Of a stretch of 35,745 nt of DNA, positions 1 through 8,231 are shown one piece after another; the first letter of the stretch is position 1; the number at the start of each line of letters is the position of its first letter. Where the stretch lies: NCBI GenBank assembly GCA_027717925.1, contig JALLON010000003.1:1-35745 (forward strand). The letters run 5' to 3'. Source of the DNA: Acidobacteria bacterium AH-259-G07 (lineage in GTDB: Bacteria > Acidobacteriota > UBA6911 > RPQK01 > JADFOI01). The position numbers were made by a program, and so were the translations under genes. A model generated the notes under the pieces. The model had not been told where the DNA came from. It ran no database searches and worked only from the letters and a program-made list of their open reading frames with translations.

Positions 1-204
1 CAGCAATTCGGCGAACAGGAACTTGTAACCAACCCGAGATCCTCCCGAGCCGGCAACCCCGAGCTGAAAAGAGAAGGGTTTGATGTGGGCAGCTTCCAGA
101 ACGGAAAAAAAGTGCTCTTGGCTAACTGCTCAAGCACGAGCGTATGCGTCGAGAACCGCAATACGGAAGGTTCCTTGTCCCAGTCGATGCTCTTTACGTT
201 CTAG
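1..204 (+). CDS. C-terminal end of an unrecognised protein (partial)
   Basis: Frame 1 is open from the first base of the window to a TAG stop at 202-204, giving the last 67 residues of a protein whose start lies outside the window. The piece ends with a run of Ser and Asn and the residues SMLFTF, an aromatic end that might suit an outer-membrane barrel, but it contains no motif I recognise. It is short enough that it could be a chance open frame. The 207 bases after it up to the next gene hold a tandem repeat and no further gene. Confidence 0.3.
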   Translation, partial: QQFGEQELVTNPRSSRAGNPELKREGFDVGSFQNGKKVLLANCSSTSVCVENRNTEGSLSQSMLFTF

Positions 205-278
205 CCTTTCTAGCCATTCCTAGTATCGCCACCAGCAGGACTGGACCGTTCAGGAAGAAACGTTAAGTTTCAGGTCAG

Positions 279-367
279 AGCACCCCGGTACCCACAGCAC
301 CAGAGCACCACAGTACCCCAGCACGACGGCACTTCAGCACCATAGCACGACAGCACCGAAACACCAG
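279..367. repeat. Degenerate 8-bp tandem repeat, about 11 units (consensus AGCACSAN)
   Basis: From 279 the sequence falls into 8-base steps beginning AGCAC: agcacccc, a 9-base step, then agcaccag, agcaccac, agtacccc, agcacgac, ggcacttc, agcaccat, agcacgac, agcaccga and aacaccag. It fills most of the gap before the propeller gene at 415. The same octamer type recurs at 28168, 31421 and, inverted, 33572. It is not a CRISPR array: there are no spacers and no conserved long repeat. Confidence 0.8.
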
Positions 368-414
368 AACCTTTATAATGCTATAAAACACTAGGCGAAA
401 CCGACGGAGTAGTG

Positions 415-2619
415 ATGAGAATGCGGTCCAACAGAACTCTACTGGCGTTTGTGCTGGCCTTTAGCACTTTCTTGGCCCAAGCCTCGGACTGGCCAACTTG
501 GCGAGGCCCGGGTCAAAACGGCGTCTCTTCGGAAACCGGCTTGATTTCCAGCTGGTCACTGGAGGGCGAGAACTTGCTTTGGAAATCCGACTTTATTGGC
601 CGTTCCACTCCCGTCATTCTAAATGGCCGCGTTTACGTCATCGGGCGAGCGGGTGAAGGCATCAACAAGCAGGAGCGAGTGGCCTGCTTCGACGCGGAAA
701 GCGGAAAACTGCTGTGGGAACACCGCCTGAATGTGTTCTTGACCACCGTCCCTTTCCCACGCGTGGGATGGGCCAATCTCACGGGAGACCCCGAAACGGG
801 GAATATATATGCCCACGGAGTGGCGGGTTTGTTCGTCTGCTTTGATGGTGATGGCAAGGTGATTTGGCAGCACTCGTTGACCGAGGAATTTGGGCGAATG
901 GCCGGCTATGGTGGCCGAACCCACACACCGGCAGTGGATGGAGATCTGGTGATTCTCAGCCTGATCAATAGCAACTGGGGCGATCAGGCCGCTCCTCGTC
1001 ACCGCTATTTTGCTTTTGACAAGCACAGCGGGGAGGTGATCTGGGTCTCCACGCCTGGAGGTAGACCCTACGACCTGAACACCTATTCCACCCCGGTCAT
1101 AGCCGCCATCAACGGTCAACGCTTGCTCATTGGTGGAAATGCGGATGGAGCTATCTATGCCCTGAAAGTACAAACGGGAGAAAAGGTCTGGGGATTCAAG
1201 TTGAGCAAGCGAGGAATCAATTCGTCCGTCGTGGTTGATGGTACTCGGGTGTACGCCAGCCACAGCGAGGAGAACTTGGATGAGGCGAATATGGGGCGAT
1301 TGGTGTGTATTGACGGAACCGGGAGCGGAGATGTGACCCGGACGCATGAGCTGTGGCGCTACAACCAGCTTAAAGCCGGATTTGCTTCCCCGACCGTGCA
1401 CCAGGGCCGGGTCTATGTGATTGACAACTCGGCCAATCTGCATTGCCTGGACGCCACCAATGGGAAGGTCTATTGGAAATACAACCTGGGAACTGTGGGG
1501 AAGGGTTCTCCAGTCTGGGCGGATGGAAAACTTTATACGACAGAGCTAAATGGCGCCTTTAACATCCTTCGGCCCGGAGCTGCCGAGTGTGAGTCGCTGG
1601 ACGAAGTGATTATTCCGCTGGGCAACCGCACAGCGGAAATTTACAGCTCTCCTGCCATCGCTTACAGGCGCGTGTTTTTCGCCACCGAAGACGGGCTTTA
1701 CTGCCTGGGGAAAAAGGACTCCCCATTTTCGCTCTCTGCTTCTTCCCTGCCCTCTTCTTCTGATTCTAAGCCCGGCCCACAGCAATCCTCACCTGCCCAT
1801 CTGCAGATTGTTCCTGCGGAGGTTATAACGGGCCCGGGGGAAACCGTTCAATTTCGTGTTCGAGCCTACGACACCCAGGCGCGCTTTCTGGGTGAAGTGG
1901 ATGCCAAGTGGTCGCAAAGTGGCTTGAGTGGTCAGCTGGATCAGGCAGGGAGATTTCGCCCAGAGCCGTCAGCGCAGCATCAAGCCGGCAAGGTCTTGGC
2001 CAAGGTGGGAGGTTTGGAGGCCTCGGCTCGCCTTCGGGTGATGCCCGACTTACCCTGGCAGGAGGACTTTGAAATCATGGAGGTTGGGAAGATTCCTACC
2101 CACTGGATTGGAGCGGCTGGTCGCTTTTCCGTACAGCTCAAAGACGGAAACAGGGTCCTTTCCAAACCCTTTGTCAGGAGAGGGATCCAGCGCTCCTATG
2201 TGTACATAGGGCCTTCAGACTTGAAAAACTATACCATGCAAGCCGACTTGATGGGCACCAAGGACGGACGTCGTATCCCTGATATGGGATTGATCGCAAA
2301 CCGGTATGTCCTTGCCTTAATGGGTGCTCGGCAGCAACTTCATGTCCATTCCTGGGCCTCGGAATTACGAATGGCCAGGAGTGCCGATTTTCCATGGCAG
2401 CCCAACATCTGGTACACCATGAAGATGAGAGTCGATGTTGAAGGAAATAAAGCCGTCGTTCGGGGCAAGGTCTGGCCCAAAACAGAAACGGAACCCGAGG
2501 CCTGGAGTATTGTCGTGGAGGACCCTTTGCCGAATCGGGAAGGGACTCCGGGTTTATTCGGGCAATCCTATGCTGAAATCTTTTATGACAACATCAAAGT
2601 AAGCAAGAGTGAACCATGA
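415..2619 (+). CDS. Exported PQQ-type beta-propeller protein with Ig-like and LamG-like C-terminal domains
   Basis: A secreted or periplasmic protein of 734 residues. A signal peptide with a Leu/Phe/Ala core ends near AQA-SD, and the mature protein begins with DWPTWRGPG, a start typical of PQQ-binding-like propellers. Residues about 40-435 carry repeated blades of the type AxxxxGKLLWE, VYVI and LYCL. A Ser/Pro linker (about 438-462) leads to an Ig-like or BIG-like region (about 463-543) and then a concanavalin/LamG-like region with the end FYDNIKV. In known families such propellers either bind PQQ in dehydrogenases or act as scaffolds like BamB; no dehydrogenase active-site set is obvious here, so a scaffold or sugar-binding role is inferred. 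The ATG at 415 is chosen because GGAG at 406-409 is too close to the GTG at 412; ATG 421 is possible. The stop overlaps the next start (ATGA). Confidence 0.85.
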   Translation: MRMRSNRTLLAFVLAFSTFLAQASDWPTWRGPGQNGVSSETGLISSWSLEGENLLWKSDFIGRSTPVILNGRVYVIGRAGEGINKQERVACFDAESGKLLWEHRLNVFLTTVPFPRVGWANLTGDPETGNIYAHGVAGLFVCFDGDGKVIWQHSLTEEFGRMAGYGGRTHTPAVDGDLVILSLINSNWGDQAAPRHRYFAFDKHSGEVIWVSTPGGRPYDLNTYSTPVIAAINGQRLLIGGNADGAIYALKVQTGEKVWGFKLSKRGINSSVVVDGTRVYASHSEENLDEANMGRLVCIDGTGSGDVTRTHELWRYNQLKAGFASPTVHQGRVYVIDNSANLHCLDATNGKVYWKYNLGTVGKGSPVWADGKLYTTELNGAFNILRPGAAECESLDEVIIPLGNRTAEIYSSPAIAYRRVFFATEDGLYCLGKKDSPFSLSASSLPSSSDSKPGPQQSSPAHLQIVPAEVITGPGETVQFRVRAYDTQARFLGEVDAKWSQSGLSGQLDQAGRFRPEPSAQHQAGKVLAKVGGLEASARLRVMPDLPWQEDFEIMEVGKIPTHWIGAAGRFSVQLKDGNRVLSKPFVRRGIQRSYVYIGPSDLKNYTMQADLMGTKDGRRIPDMGLIANRYVLALMGARQQLHVHSWASELRMARSADFPWQPNIWYTMKMRVDVEGNKAVVRGKVWPKTETEPEAWSIVVEDPLPNREGTPGLFGQSYAEIFYDNIKVSKSEP

Positions 2620-4070
2620 GACAAACACCGATACCTGATATTCGTATGCTTAAAGTGATCCCGCTAGTCGCCTTGCTGGCAGTGGCAGCTGCGGACACCG
2701 ATAAAGTGGAACGTGCGATGTTCGGTGGATCTCCGTCGCGCAATATGGCTTCCGATGAGAAAGATCTGCCCAACAAGTGGGATCCGGATACCGGAGTAAA
2801 TATCAAGTGGAAGGTAGCCCTGGGTTCGCAAAGTTATGCGGGTCCTGTCATCGCGGGTGGAAAGGTTTTTGTGGGTACCAACAACGAGGGTCTACGCAAT
2901 CCCAAGCTGGCTGGCGATCGTGGGGTGCTGATGGCTTTTCGCGAATCTGACGGCAAATTCCTTTGGCAGGCAGCGCACCCCAAACTGGCGGCGGGTCGAG
3001 TGCATGATTGGCCCCTGCAAGGAGTCTGCTCGACCCCCTATGTGGAAGGTGATCGGCTCTATTACATTTCTAATCGCTGTGAAGTGGTTTGTCTTGATAC
3101 GGAAGGTTTCTTGGACGGTGAAAACGACGGGCCCTTCAAAGATGAAACAGAGACCAGCAAAATCGACGCCGACGTGGTGTGGAAGCTGGACATGATAGCT
3201 GAGCTGGACGTCTTTCCCCATAACCTGGCCGCCAGTTCACCACTGGCTGTTGCGGATCTTCTGTTCACTCTTACCAGCAATGGGGTGGATGAAGACCACG
3301 TCACGATTCCCTCCCCTTTTGCTCCCAGTTTCTTGGCCGTCAATAAAAAGACAGGCAAGGTGGCTTGGGAAGATGGTTCACCCGCGGACCGGATTCTGCA
3401 CGGCCAGTGGTCCAATCCAGCTTATGGGATTATCCAAGGCAAAGCGCAGGTGATTTTCCCGGGAGGTGACGGTTGGCTCTATTCATTTGAGCCTGAGACG
3501 GGCAAGCTGATCTGGAAGTTTGATTGCAATCCCAAGGATTCAGTTTGGATATTGGGCGGCCGGGGGACGCGAAATAATCTCATTGCCGCCCCGGTCATTT
3601 ATGATGACAAGGTTTATATCGGAGTTGGTCAGGATCCGGAGCACGGAGAGGGGATTGGCCATCTGTGGGTCATCGATGGGACCCTGGAAGGCGACGTAAC
3701 TGAGCGAGCGGTGATCTGGCATTTTGGAGATGCCGATTTTAATCGCACCATATCCACGGTAGCTATCCAGGACGGCCTCCTTTATGTAGCTGACCTGAGC
3801 GGATTTCTGTACTGTCTGGATGCCAAAACCGGCAAGCATCACTGGACCTATGATACGTTCGCGGCCGTTTGGGGCTCCGCACTGGTCGCAGATGGGAAAA
3901 TCTATCTCGGTGATGAAGATGGAGACATCGCAGTACTGAGAGCGGGCAAAAAAAAGGAGCTGATCCACGAGGTCAACATGGGAGCGTCCGTGTACACCAC
4001 CCCGGTGGCTAAAAACGGCGTCCTGTACATTGTCAGCCGCACCACCCTCTTCGCCATCGCAGAGAAGTAG
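2616..4070 (+). CDS. Exported PQQ-type beta-propeller protein
   Basis: A 484-residue second propeller, translationally coupled to the first through an ATGA overlap. A hydrophobic signal segment (MLKVIPLVALLAVAAA) begins at an internal ATG at 2646, which could be the real start; the coupled ATG at 2616 adds ten residues. Repeated blades with motifs such as GKFLWQ, GKVAWE, GKLIWKFD and GKHHWTYD run through the protein. NKWDPDTGVNIKWKV near the start and the order of blades are typical of the BamB-like outer membrane biogenesis / PQQ-like group. There is no cytochrome motif. Its pairing with the gene upstream suggests that both act in one exported complex, but the substrate is unknown. It ends in a palindrome shared with the convergent gene. 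Confidence 0.85.
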   Translation: MRQTPIPDIRMLKVIPLVALLAVAAADTDKVERAMFGGSPSRNMASDEKDLPNKWDPDTGVNIKWKVALGSQSYAGPVIAGGKVFVGTNNEGLRNPKLAGDRGVLMAFRESDGKFLWQAAHPKLAAGRVHDWPLQGVCSTPYVEGDRLYYISNRCEVVCLDTEGFLDGENDGPFKDETETSKIDADVVWKLDMIAELDVFPHNLAASSPLAVADLLFTLTSNGVDEDHVTIPSPFAPSFLAVNKKTGKVAWEDGSPADRILHGQWSNPAYGIIQGKAQVIFPGGDGWLYSFEPETGKLIWKFDCNPKDSVWILGGRGTRNNLIAAPVIYDDKVYIGVGQDPEHGEGIGHLWVIDGTLEGDVTERAVIWHFGDADFNRTISTVAIQDGLLYVADLSGFLYCLDAKTGKHHWTYDTFAAVWGSALVADGKIYLGDEDGDIAVLRAGKKKELIHEVNMGASVYTTPVAKNGVLYIVSRTTLFAIAEK

Positions 4071-4097
4071 GGCCCGTGTCTTTAAAGACACGGCCCC
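4070..4097. terminator. 28-bp palindrome between convergent genes (GGCCGTGTCTTT family)
   Basis: Fourteen bases on each side of the centre pair with one mismatch (4073 against 4094), and there is no loop beyond the TTTAAA centre. The palindrome begins at the last base of the stop codon of the propeller gene and contains the TAA stop and last four codons of the minus-strand reductase gene. It is probably a two-way terminator. A close relative lies at 10371-10394, so it also looks like a dispersed REP-type element. Confidence 0.6.
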
Positions 4098-5509
4098 TTC
4101 TGGAAGGCCCGGGCACGGAACAGGAAGTCCACCAGATTGCCCTCATGCGGCTGAAGCCAGTTGAGGTGAATGGTGGGGATCGGCCCCAGATTGAGCCGGT
4201 CAATGTGCGTGCAGTCCAAGAGCGCCCTTAGAAATCCCTCCTCTTGAGTGATTCCCGTAGCGACCAGGGTGCTGCCAATGTGCTTCAGCATTTTCTCCTG
4301 CGGACACTCGACGACGCTGACAAAGGGGAACATGTACTCGGTGTTGGCCAGCCTCCGCTGGGGGGAATCGCACACAACGACCGAGGGGCGCAGATAGGCA
4401 CAGCGCTCCTGGACGATCAGCCGATCGCCCTCTCGGTACTTGGCGCACAGGTCCTCAACACCGGACTCCTGGAGGCCCTGTTCGATCACTGCATTAGTGG
4501 CCTCAGCCTGCCCCGCCACGGTAAAGGCCGCCAGTGCGGCCTCGGGGTCTTCCGGTGGCTTGGGGGCGATGGGCCCCAGACGCTGGGCCAGGGCCTCGGC
4601 GATCTCCCGGCCGTGTCTTGATACCCAGATGCCGGAGCAGCTGATGCAGCTTCGGCCGCTGTTGATCAGCACACTATCCACCATCAGCTCCAGGTGCTGT
4701 TTCCAATCATCCACCTGGTCGTCGCCGAAGAGGATTTTGCTGAACCCCGGGCCGTGCACCTGTAGGCGTGGATTACCCTTGTACTGCTCGACAGTGGCCG
4801 TACCGCCGAAGATCAAGTTGCGTGGGCAGTGCTCCAGCACGGCCGCTCCTACATCGCCCAAACCCGGATACAGCGCCACAGCCTTGCGGGGTACACCGGA
4901 CTGAAAAAAAGCTTCGGTCATCCGGTACGGGGTCCACGGCTCTTGCGGACCCGGCTTGAGCACTAAACCAATCTGTAGCGGTATGACCGGCAGCCACAAA
5001 CCGTGAACGCCCGGGGAGTTCGACGGCAAGACCATGCCCAGTACCGGCGTCGTGGCTTGGTAGCTGCGCATCACCCCGTTTTCTTCACCGTAGCCTCTAC
5101 TCAGGATACCCAGGTCCAACCCGCGGGTAAGCGATCCGAGGATGTTCTCCAGATTTGTCAGCACATAGTGGAGCTTCTCCATGTTCTGGCGGCACATGTG
5201 TTCAGGCAGTCCCGTCGTGGCTGACTGGTACTTAATGAACTCATCAGGCGTCTGGGTTGCTTCACCGGCGGGCAGCTCGGCCCTCATGAAGAGCTCTGCC
5301 GCATTTTTGAGCATGCCGAGAAGTTCGCCGCAAGGGATCTCACGCAAGACATGGCGCGCTCGCTGGGCCTTGCGCATGTCGCGCTGAATCAGCCCGCGGT
5401 TGGCCTGGCTCACCTCGGCCAGCGGCTCCCCGCTGGCAAAGTGGACCACCTTGTCCATGTCCAGACTCTTGTAGGGCTCTCCCCAACGGAGGATCGGAAA
5501 GTGAATCAC
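4082..5509 (-). CDS. Aldehyde dehydrogenase-fold acyl reductase (LuxC-like)
   Basis: A 475-residue protein of the NAD(P)-dependent aldehyde dehydrogenase superfamily. The cofactor-domain segment with LGMVLPSNSP is at about 157-166, and the catalytic-cysteine motif NSGRSCISC (283-291) matches the family's NxGQxC pattern, giving Cys288 as the likely nucleophile. The glutamate of the usual ELGGK motif appears to be replaced (HGPGFSK, about 252-258), as in acylating enzymes and fatty acyl reductases that make rather than oxidise aldehydes. Length is close to LuxC (about 480). Start: GTG at 5509 with GGGAG seven bases upstream. It follows the acyl-activating gene by 28 bases, so the two probably act in sequence. 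A plain aldehyde dehydrogenase is the alternative. Confidence 0.75.
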   Translation of the reverse strand: MIHFPILRWGEPYKSLDMDKVVHFASGEPLAEVSQANRGLIQRDMRKAQRARHVLREIPCGELLGMLKNAAELFMRAELPAGEATQTPDEFIKYQSATTGLPEHMCRQNMEKLHYVLTNLENILGSLTRGLDLGILSRGYGEENGVMRSYQATTPVLGMVLPSNSPGVHGLWLPVIPLQIGLVLKPGPQEPWTPYRMTEAFFQSGVPRKAVALYPGLGDVGAAVLEHCPRNLIFGGTATVEQYKGNPRLQVHGPGFSKILFGDDQVDDWKQHLELMVDSVLINSGRSCISCSGIWVSRHGREIAEALAQRLGPIAPKPPEDPEAALAAFTVAGQAEATNAVIEQGLQESGVEDLCAKYREGDRLIVQERCAYLRPSVVVCDSPQRRLANTEYMFPFVSVVECPQEKMLKHIGSTLVATGITQEEGFLRALLDCTHIDRLNLGPIPTIHLNWLQPHEGNLVDFLFRARAFQKGPCL

Positions 5510-5537
5510 AAGAATACTCCCAGGCTGCCCACTCCGC

Positions 5538-6650
5538 TCAATACACCCCTACGGTGGTGGTTGCGGCGAAACGGTGATAAGGGCGGACGCCGCTCACGCC
5601 GTCCCAAGGGTACAGATCGCAGGGCGGCTCGCGCTCTCCCTCATCCCGCTCGACAAAGCGGGGCATGAAAAACTCTTTCGTCAGCGTGCTGAGCATCACC
5701 CGGCCCGTTTGGCCGTAGTCGATCACTTTGTCAGGATCATCAAAGTCGACCACTCCCAGCACGGCCCGTGGCTGGGGAGCATAGTAAATGATCTTGTAGT
5801 TGTCCGCCGGGTCGAACGGTTTGGAGGCGGCTAAGCCCATAAGTGTGTTCCCGTAGGTGGGCGCCATGTAGACACCCTCCAGCAGCTCCTCCATGGCAAA
5901 GCGGTACCACTGCGGCGTAAACTCTGTTCCGCCGGAGAAGATACCCGTGATGCCGGCTTCTTTGATACTCGATCCTTCGGCCTCCAGGTGATTGGCCAGG
6001 GCTTCCAGCAGCTTGGGTGTGGCGAACAGGCATTTAATGTTGTGCCCGGCCGACAGGAGAGTCGCCGCCTGATCGATAACGTGCTGCTGGTAAGCCTTCA
6101 GGTGCTCCATCCACGTTTTTTCGATCAGCTTGATCACCCACCTGGGGTCCAGGTCGACGCAAAAGCAGATCCCGCCGCGGTACTGGGCCAAGTGCTCTAC
6201 CGCCAGGCGCAAGCGCCGCGGGCCAGAGGGCCCCAGCATCAACCAGTTGGCGCCTTTCGGGAAATGCTCCTCGGGCAAGGTCTTCGAGAACATTTCATAG
6301 TCGATCCGGAAGTCCTCGATATTAACCCGCGACTTGGGAATCCCGGTCGTGCCGCCCGTCTCGAAGACGTAGATAGCCCGATCACGGTAAGCCTTGGGGA
6401 CCCAGCGCTGGACCGGTCCGCCCCTCAGCCATTCGTCCTCAAAGTGGCCAAACTTGACGAGGTCATCGAAGCCCTGCACTTCCTCCCGCGGATCCCAACC
6501 TGCCTGCTGCCTCCAGTCGAGCCAGAAGGGGCACCCGGTCTCAGGGTTGAAGTGCCACTCGATGATCTCCCGCACGTGGGCATTCAGTCGCTCCCGCGAG
6601 GCGCGGGCTGTGCCTTCCAGTTGCCCGTTCACTGAACCTGGAAAGGTCAT
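5538..6650 (-). CDS. Acyl-activating (adenylate-forming) enzyme, LuxE/PaaK-like
   Basis: A 370-residue member of the ANL-type adenylating group. The phosphate-binding motif ETGGTTGIPKS is at 97-107, the A5-like YMAPTYGNT at 261-269 and GQTGRVML at 313-320. The length equals that of LuxE-type acyl-protein synthetases (about 370) and is shorter than PaaK phenylacetate-CoA ligases (about 430), since the usual C-terminal lid is short. The expected reaction is carboxylate plus ATP to acyl-AMP, with the acyl group passed to a thiol. A Cys at 344 near the C-terminus could be the acceptor, as in LuxE, but this is inference. Start: ATG at 6650 with GGAG about eleven bases upstream. It is the first gene of a two-gene unit with the acyl reductase. 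Confidence 0.75.
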   Translation of the reverse strand: MTFPGSVNGQLEGTARASRERLNAHVREIIEWHFNPETGCPFWLDWRQQAGWDPREEVQGFDDLVKFGHFEDEWLRGGPVQRWVPKAYRDRAIYVFETGGTTGIPKSRVNIEDFRIDYEMFSKTLPEEHFPKGANWLMLGPSGPRRLRLAVEHLAQYRGGICFCVDLDPRWVIKLIEKTWMEHLKAYQQHVIDQAATLLSAGHNIKCLFATPKLLEALANHLEAEGSSIKEAGITGIFSGGTEFTPQWYRFAMEELLEGVYMAPTYGNTLMGLAASKPFDPADNYKIIYYAPQPRAVLGVVDFDDPDKVIDYGQTGRVMLSTLTKEFFMPRFVERDEGEREPPCDLYPWDGVSGVRPYHRFAATTTVGVY

Positions 6651-6894
6651 GATTTCATACGCTCCAAAGGCTGGGGGAAATCAGCCCACAAGTGGAGTGC
6701 ATCCCTGGATAGAAAACAAACCAAAACCACTAATTTCGCGGGAAATTCTATCCCGGTGTGAAAACGGGGGTCAAGGAGCATTCAGAGGTGGGCCACTGTG
6801 ATTCGCTCATAGGGAGAAACTAATCAAGAGAATTATCGTATAGTGGTTGTTGATTTAACTTCGAAGGGAGTTTGTAGGCAACCTGCGATTTGGA
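6651..6894. other. Divergent intergenic region, no gene seen
   Basis: This 244-base AT-richer gap separates the minus-strand acyl-activating gene from the plus-strand propeller gene, so it must hold both promoters. I see no convincing -35/-10 pair and no long palindrome. Confidence 0.4.
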
Positions 6895-8112
6895 ATGATG
6901 AAACAAGCAGCTGAGGGCAGACAATTGGTTGACCATTCGAGAATTTCACGTTCCACATTTGGCATTCGGCATTCGGTATTCGGTATTTCACATTCGACAT
7001 TCGGCATTCGAAATTCGACATTTCTGGTGCTGCTGATCATTGGGGCAGCTTGGAGTTTCGGCTCCGGATCTTCTGAATCTTGGATCCTGTTCCGAGGCGA
7101 CGCGCAGCTGACAGGGGTTGCGCGAAGCTCTTTACCGGAAAGGCTCAAGGTGGCGTGGACCTTCCCAGCAGGTGATGGGATCGAGTCCACCGCAGCGATC
7201 TCCTCGGGCTCCGTTTATGTCGGCTCTTTCGATAGTTACCTCTACGCCTTAGAACTGGACACCGGACAGCTCAGATGGAAGTACAAAGCCCAAGATGAAA
7301 TTAAGTCCTCCCCATTGGTGGTGAATCAGGTCATCTACTTCGGTGATGAGTCGGGCGTTTTCCATGCTCTAGATGCCCGCACAGGCCAGAGAAAATGGAG
7401 TTTTCAAGCCGATGCTGGAATCACTTCATCGGCCAACTTTGCCCAAGGCCGCGTGCTATTTGGCTCTTACGATCAGTACCTTTACTGCCTCTCAGCTGAT
7501 GATGGATCCCTGCTTTGGAAGCTCGAAACCGGCGGCTACGTTCATGCGACTCCGGCGGTACTTAAACAGGATGTCGCCATAGTGGGGTGTGACGGCTACT
7601 TTCGCCTTCTCCGGATTCAAGACGGGCGGGAAAAAATGAAGTTGGACCTCCGTGCCTATGTAGGTGCCAGCCCCGCTATACGGGACAATCGGGCTTATGT
7701 GGGAACCTTTGAAAGCCAGGTCCTGTGCATCGATGTGGAAAAGGCTCAGACTCTCTGGCAATATGAACACGCGCGACGGCATTTTCCGTTTTACTCCTCG
7801 GCGGCAGTGACGGATGATCTGGTGCTGGTGGGCGGTCGAGATAAGATGCTTCATGCTCTCGACCGCCAAACGGGTGAGAAGATCTGGACCTTCCAGGCCG
7901 GAGCCCGGGTGGACTCTTCCCCGGTCGTTGTCGAGGATCGGGTGGTCTTTGGATCCACAGACGGGCTGATTTATGTGCTGAAGCTGGATTCCGGCCAAGT
8001 CCTCTGGCAATTCGACACTGGCTCCTCGATTCTAGCTTCACCCAGCGTCGCCAGTGGTAAGCTGGTCATCGGTACCGCGGACGGTCTTCTATATTGCTTC
8101 GCCGCAGAATGA
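6895..8112 (+). CDS. Exported BamB-like beta-propeller protein with repeat-encoded N-terminus
   Basis: A 405-residue PQQ-like propeller. From about residue 60 to the end, seven or so blades repeat motifs such as DTGQLRWKYKA, RTGQRKWSFQ, QTGEKIWTFQA and SGQVLWQFDTG, and YVGSFDSYLYAL-type strands. These are the regular short blades of BamB and PQQ_2 repeats. A hydrophobic signal segment (FLVLLIIGAAWSF) lies at about 43-55. It is preceded by STFGIRHSVFGISHSTFGIR, which is the translation of a 7-bp tandem repeat (three heptamers equal seven codons, so the frame is kept). The only in-frame ATGs (6895, 6898) lie upstream of the repeat and have a weak ribosome site. Either the repeat is translated as the signal peptide n-region, or an unusual later start is used. 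It precedes a TonB-dependent receptor. Confidence 0.85.
   Translation: MMKQAAEGRQLVDHSRISRSTFGIRHSVFGISHSTFGIRNSTFLVLLIIGAAWSFGSGSSESWILFRGDAQLTGVARSSLPERLKVAWTFPAGDGIESTAAISSGSVYVGSFDSYLYALELDTGQLRWKYKAQDEIKSSPLVVNQVIYFGDESGVFHALDARTGQRKWSFQADAGITSSANFAQGRVLFGSYDQYLYCLSADDGSLLWKLETGGYVHATPAVLKQDVAIVGCDGYFRLLRIQDGREKMKLDLRAYVGASPAIRDNRAYVGTFESQVLCIDVEKAQTLWQYEHARRHFPFYSSAAVTDDLVLVGGRDKMLHALDRQTGEKIWTFQAGARVDSSPVVVEDRVVFGSTDGLIYVLKLDSGQVLWQFDTGSSILASPSVASGKLVIGTADGLLYCFAAE
6936..7020. repeat. Degenerate 7-bp tandem repeat (consensus TTCGGCA), ten or more units
   Basis: From 6951 to 7020 ten consecutive heptamers can be read: ttccaca, tttggca, ttcggca, ttcggta, ttcggta, tttcaca, ttcgaca, ttcggca, ttcgaaa, ttcgaca. 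One more unit (ttcgaga) lies at 6936. The tract is inside the open frame of the propeller gene, just before the signal-peptide core. I recall similar TTCGGCAT-type tracts between genes in Planctomycetota and related genomes, but cannot check this here. Confidence 0.85.
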
Positions 8113-8126
8113 GCAAGAAGTTATCC

Positions 8127-8155
8127 GTAGGGGCGAGCCGGCGGCTCGCCCCTAC
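8127..8155. repeat. REP-like perfect palindrome, 13-bp arms (GTAGGGGCGAGCC)
   Basis: GTAGGGGCGAGCC and its exact reverse complement are separated by three bases (GGC). It lies 14 bases after the propeller gene's stop and before the receptor gene. The stem is strong, but no T-run follows, so it is a REP-type element more than a classical terminator. A partly degraded copy is at 13406. Confidence 0.75.
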
Positions 8156-8231
8156 AATCGGCCGCACGAAACATCAACAGACGACACAGCCGGCAATGCA
8201 GCTAAAGCGAATTCCTAAGAAAGCAGACGGC

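Noticed and set aside
279-367. CRISPR array
   Set aside because: The steps are 8 bases with no spacers and degenerate units.
619-1443. 274-codon minus-strand frame
   Set aside because: Shadow of the propeller gene; no motif or ribosome site.
6951-7020. CRISPR array or coiled-coil repeat protein
   Set aside because: 7-base steps without spacers; the heptads are a by-product of DNA repeats, not a conserved protein motif.
8094-8231. Earlier start of the TonB-dependent receptor
   Set aside because: It would be a TTG inside the upstream gene and would translate the palindrome; the signal peptide begins at 8232.
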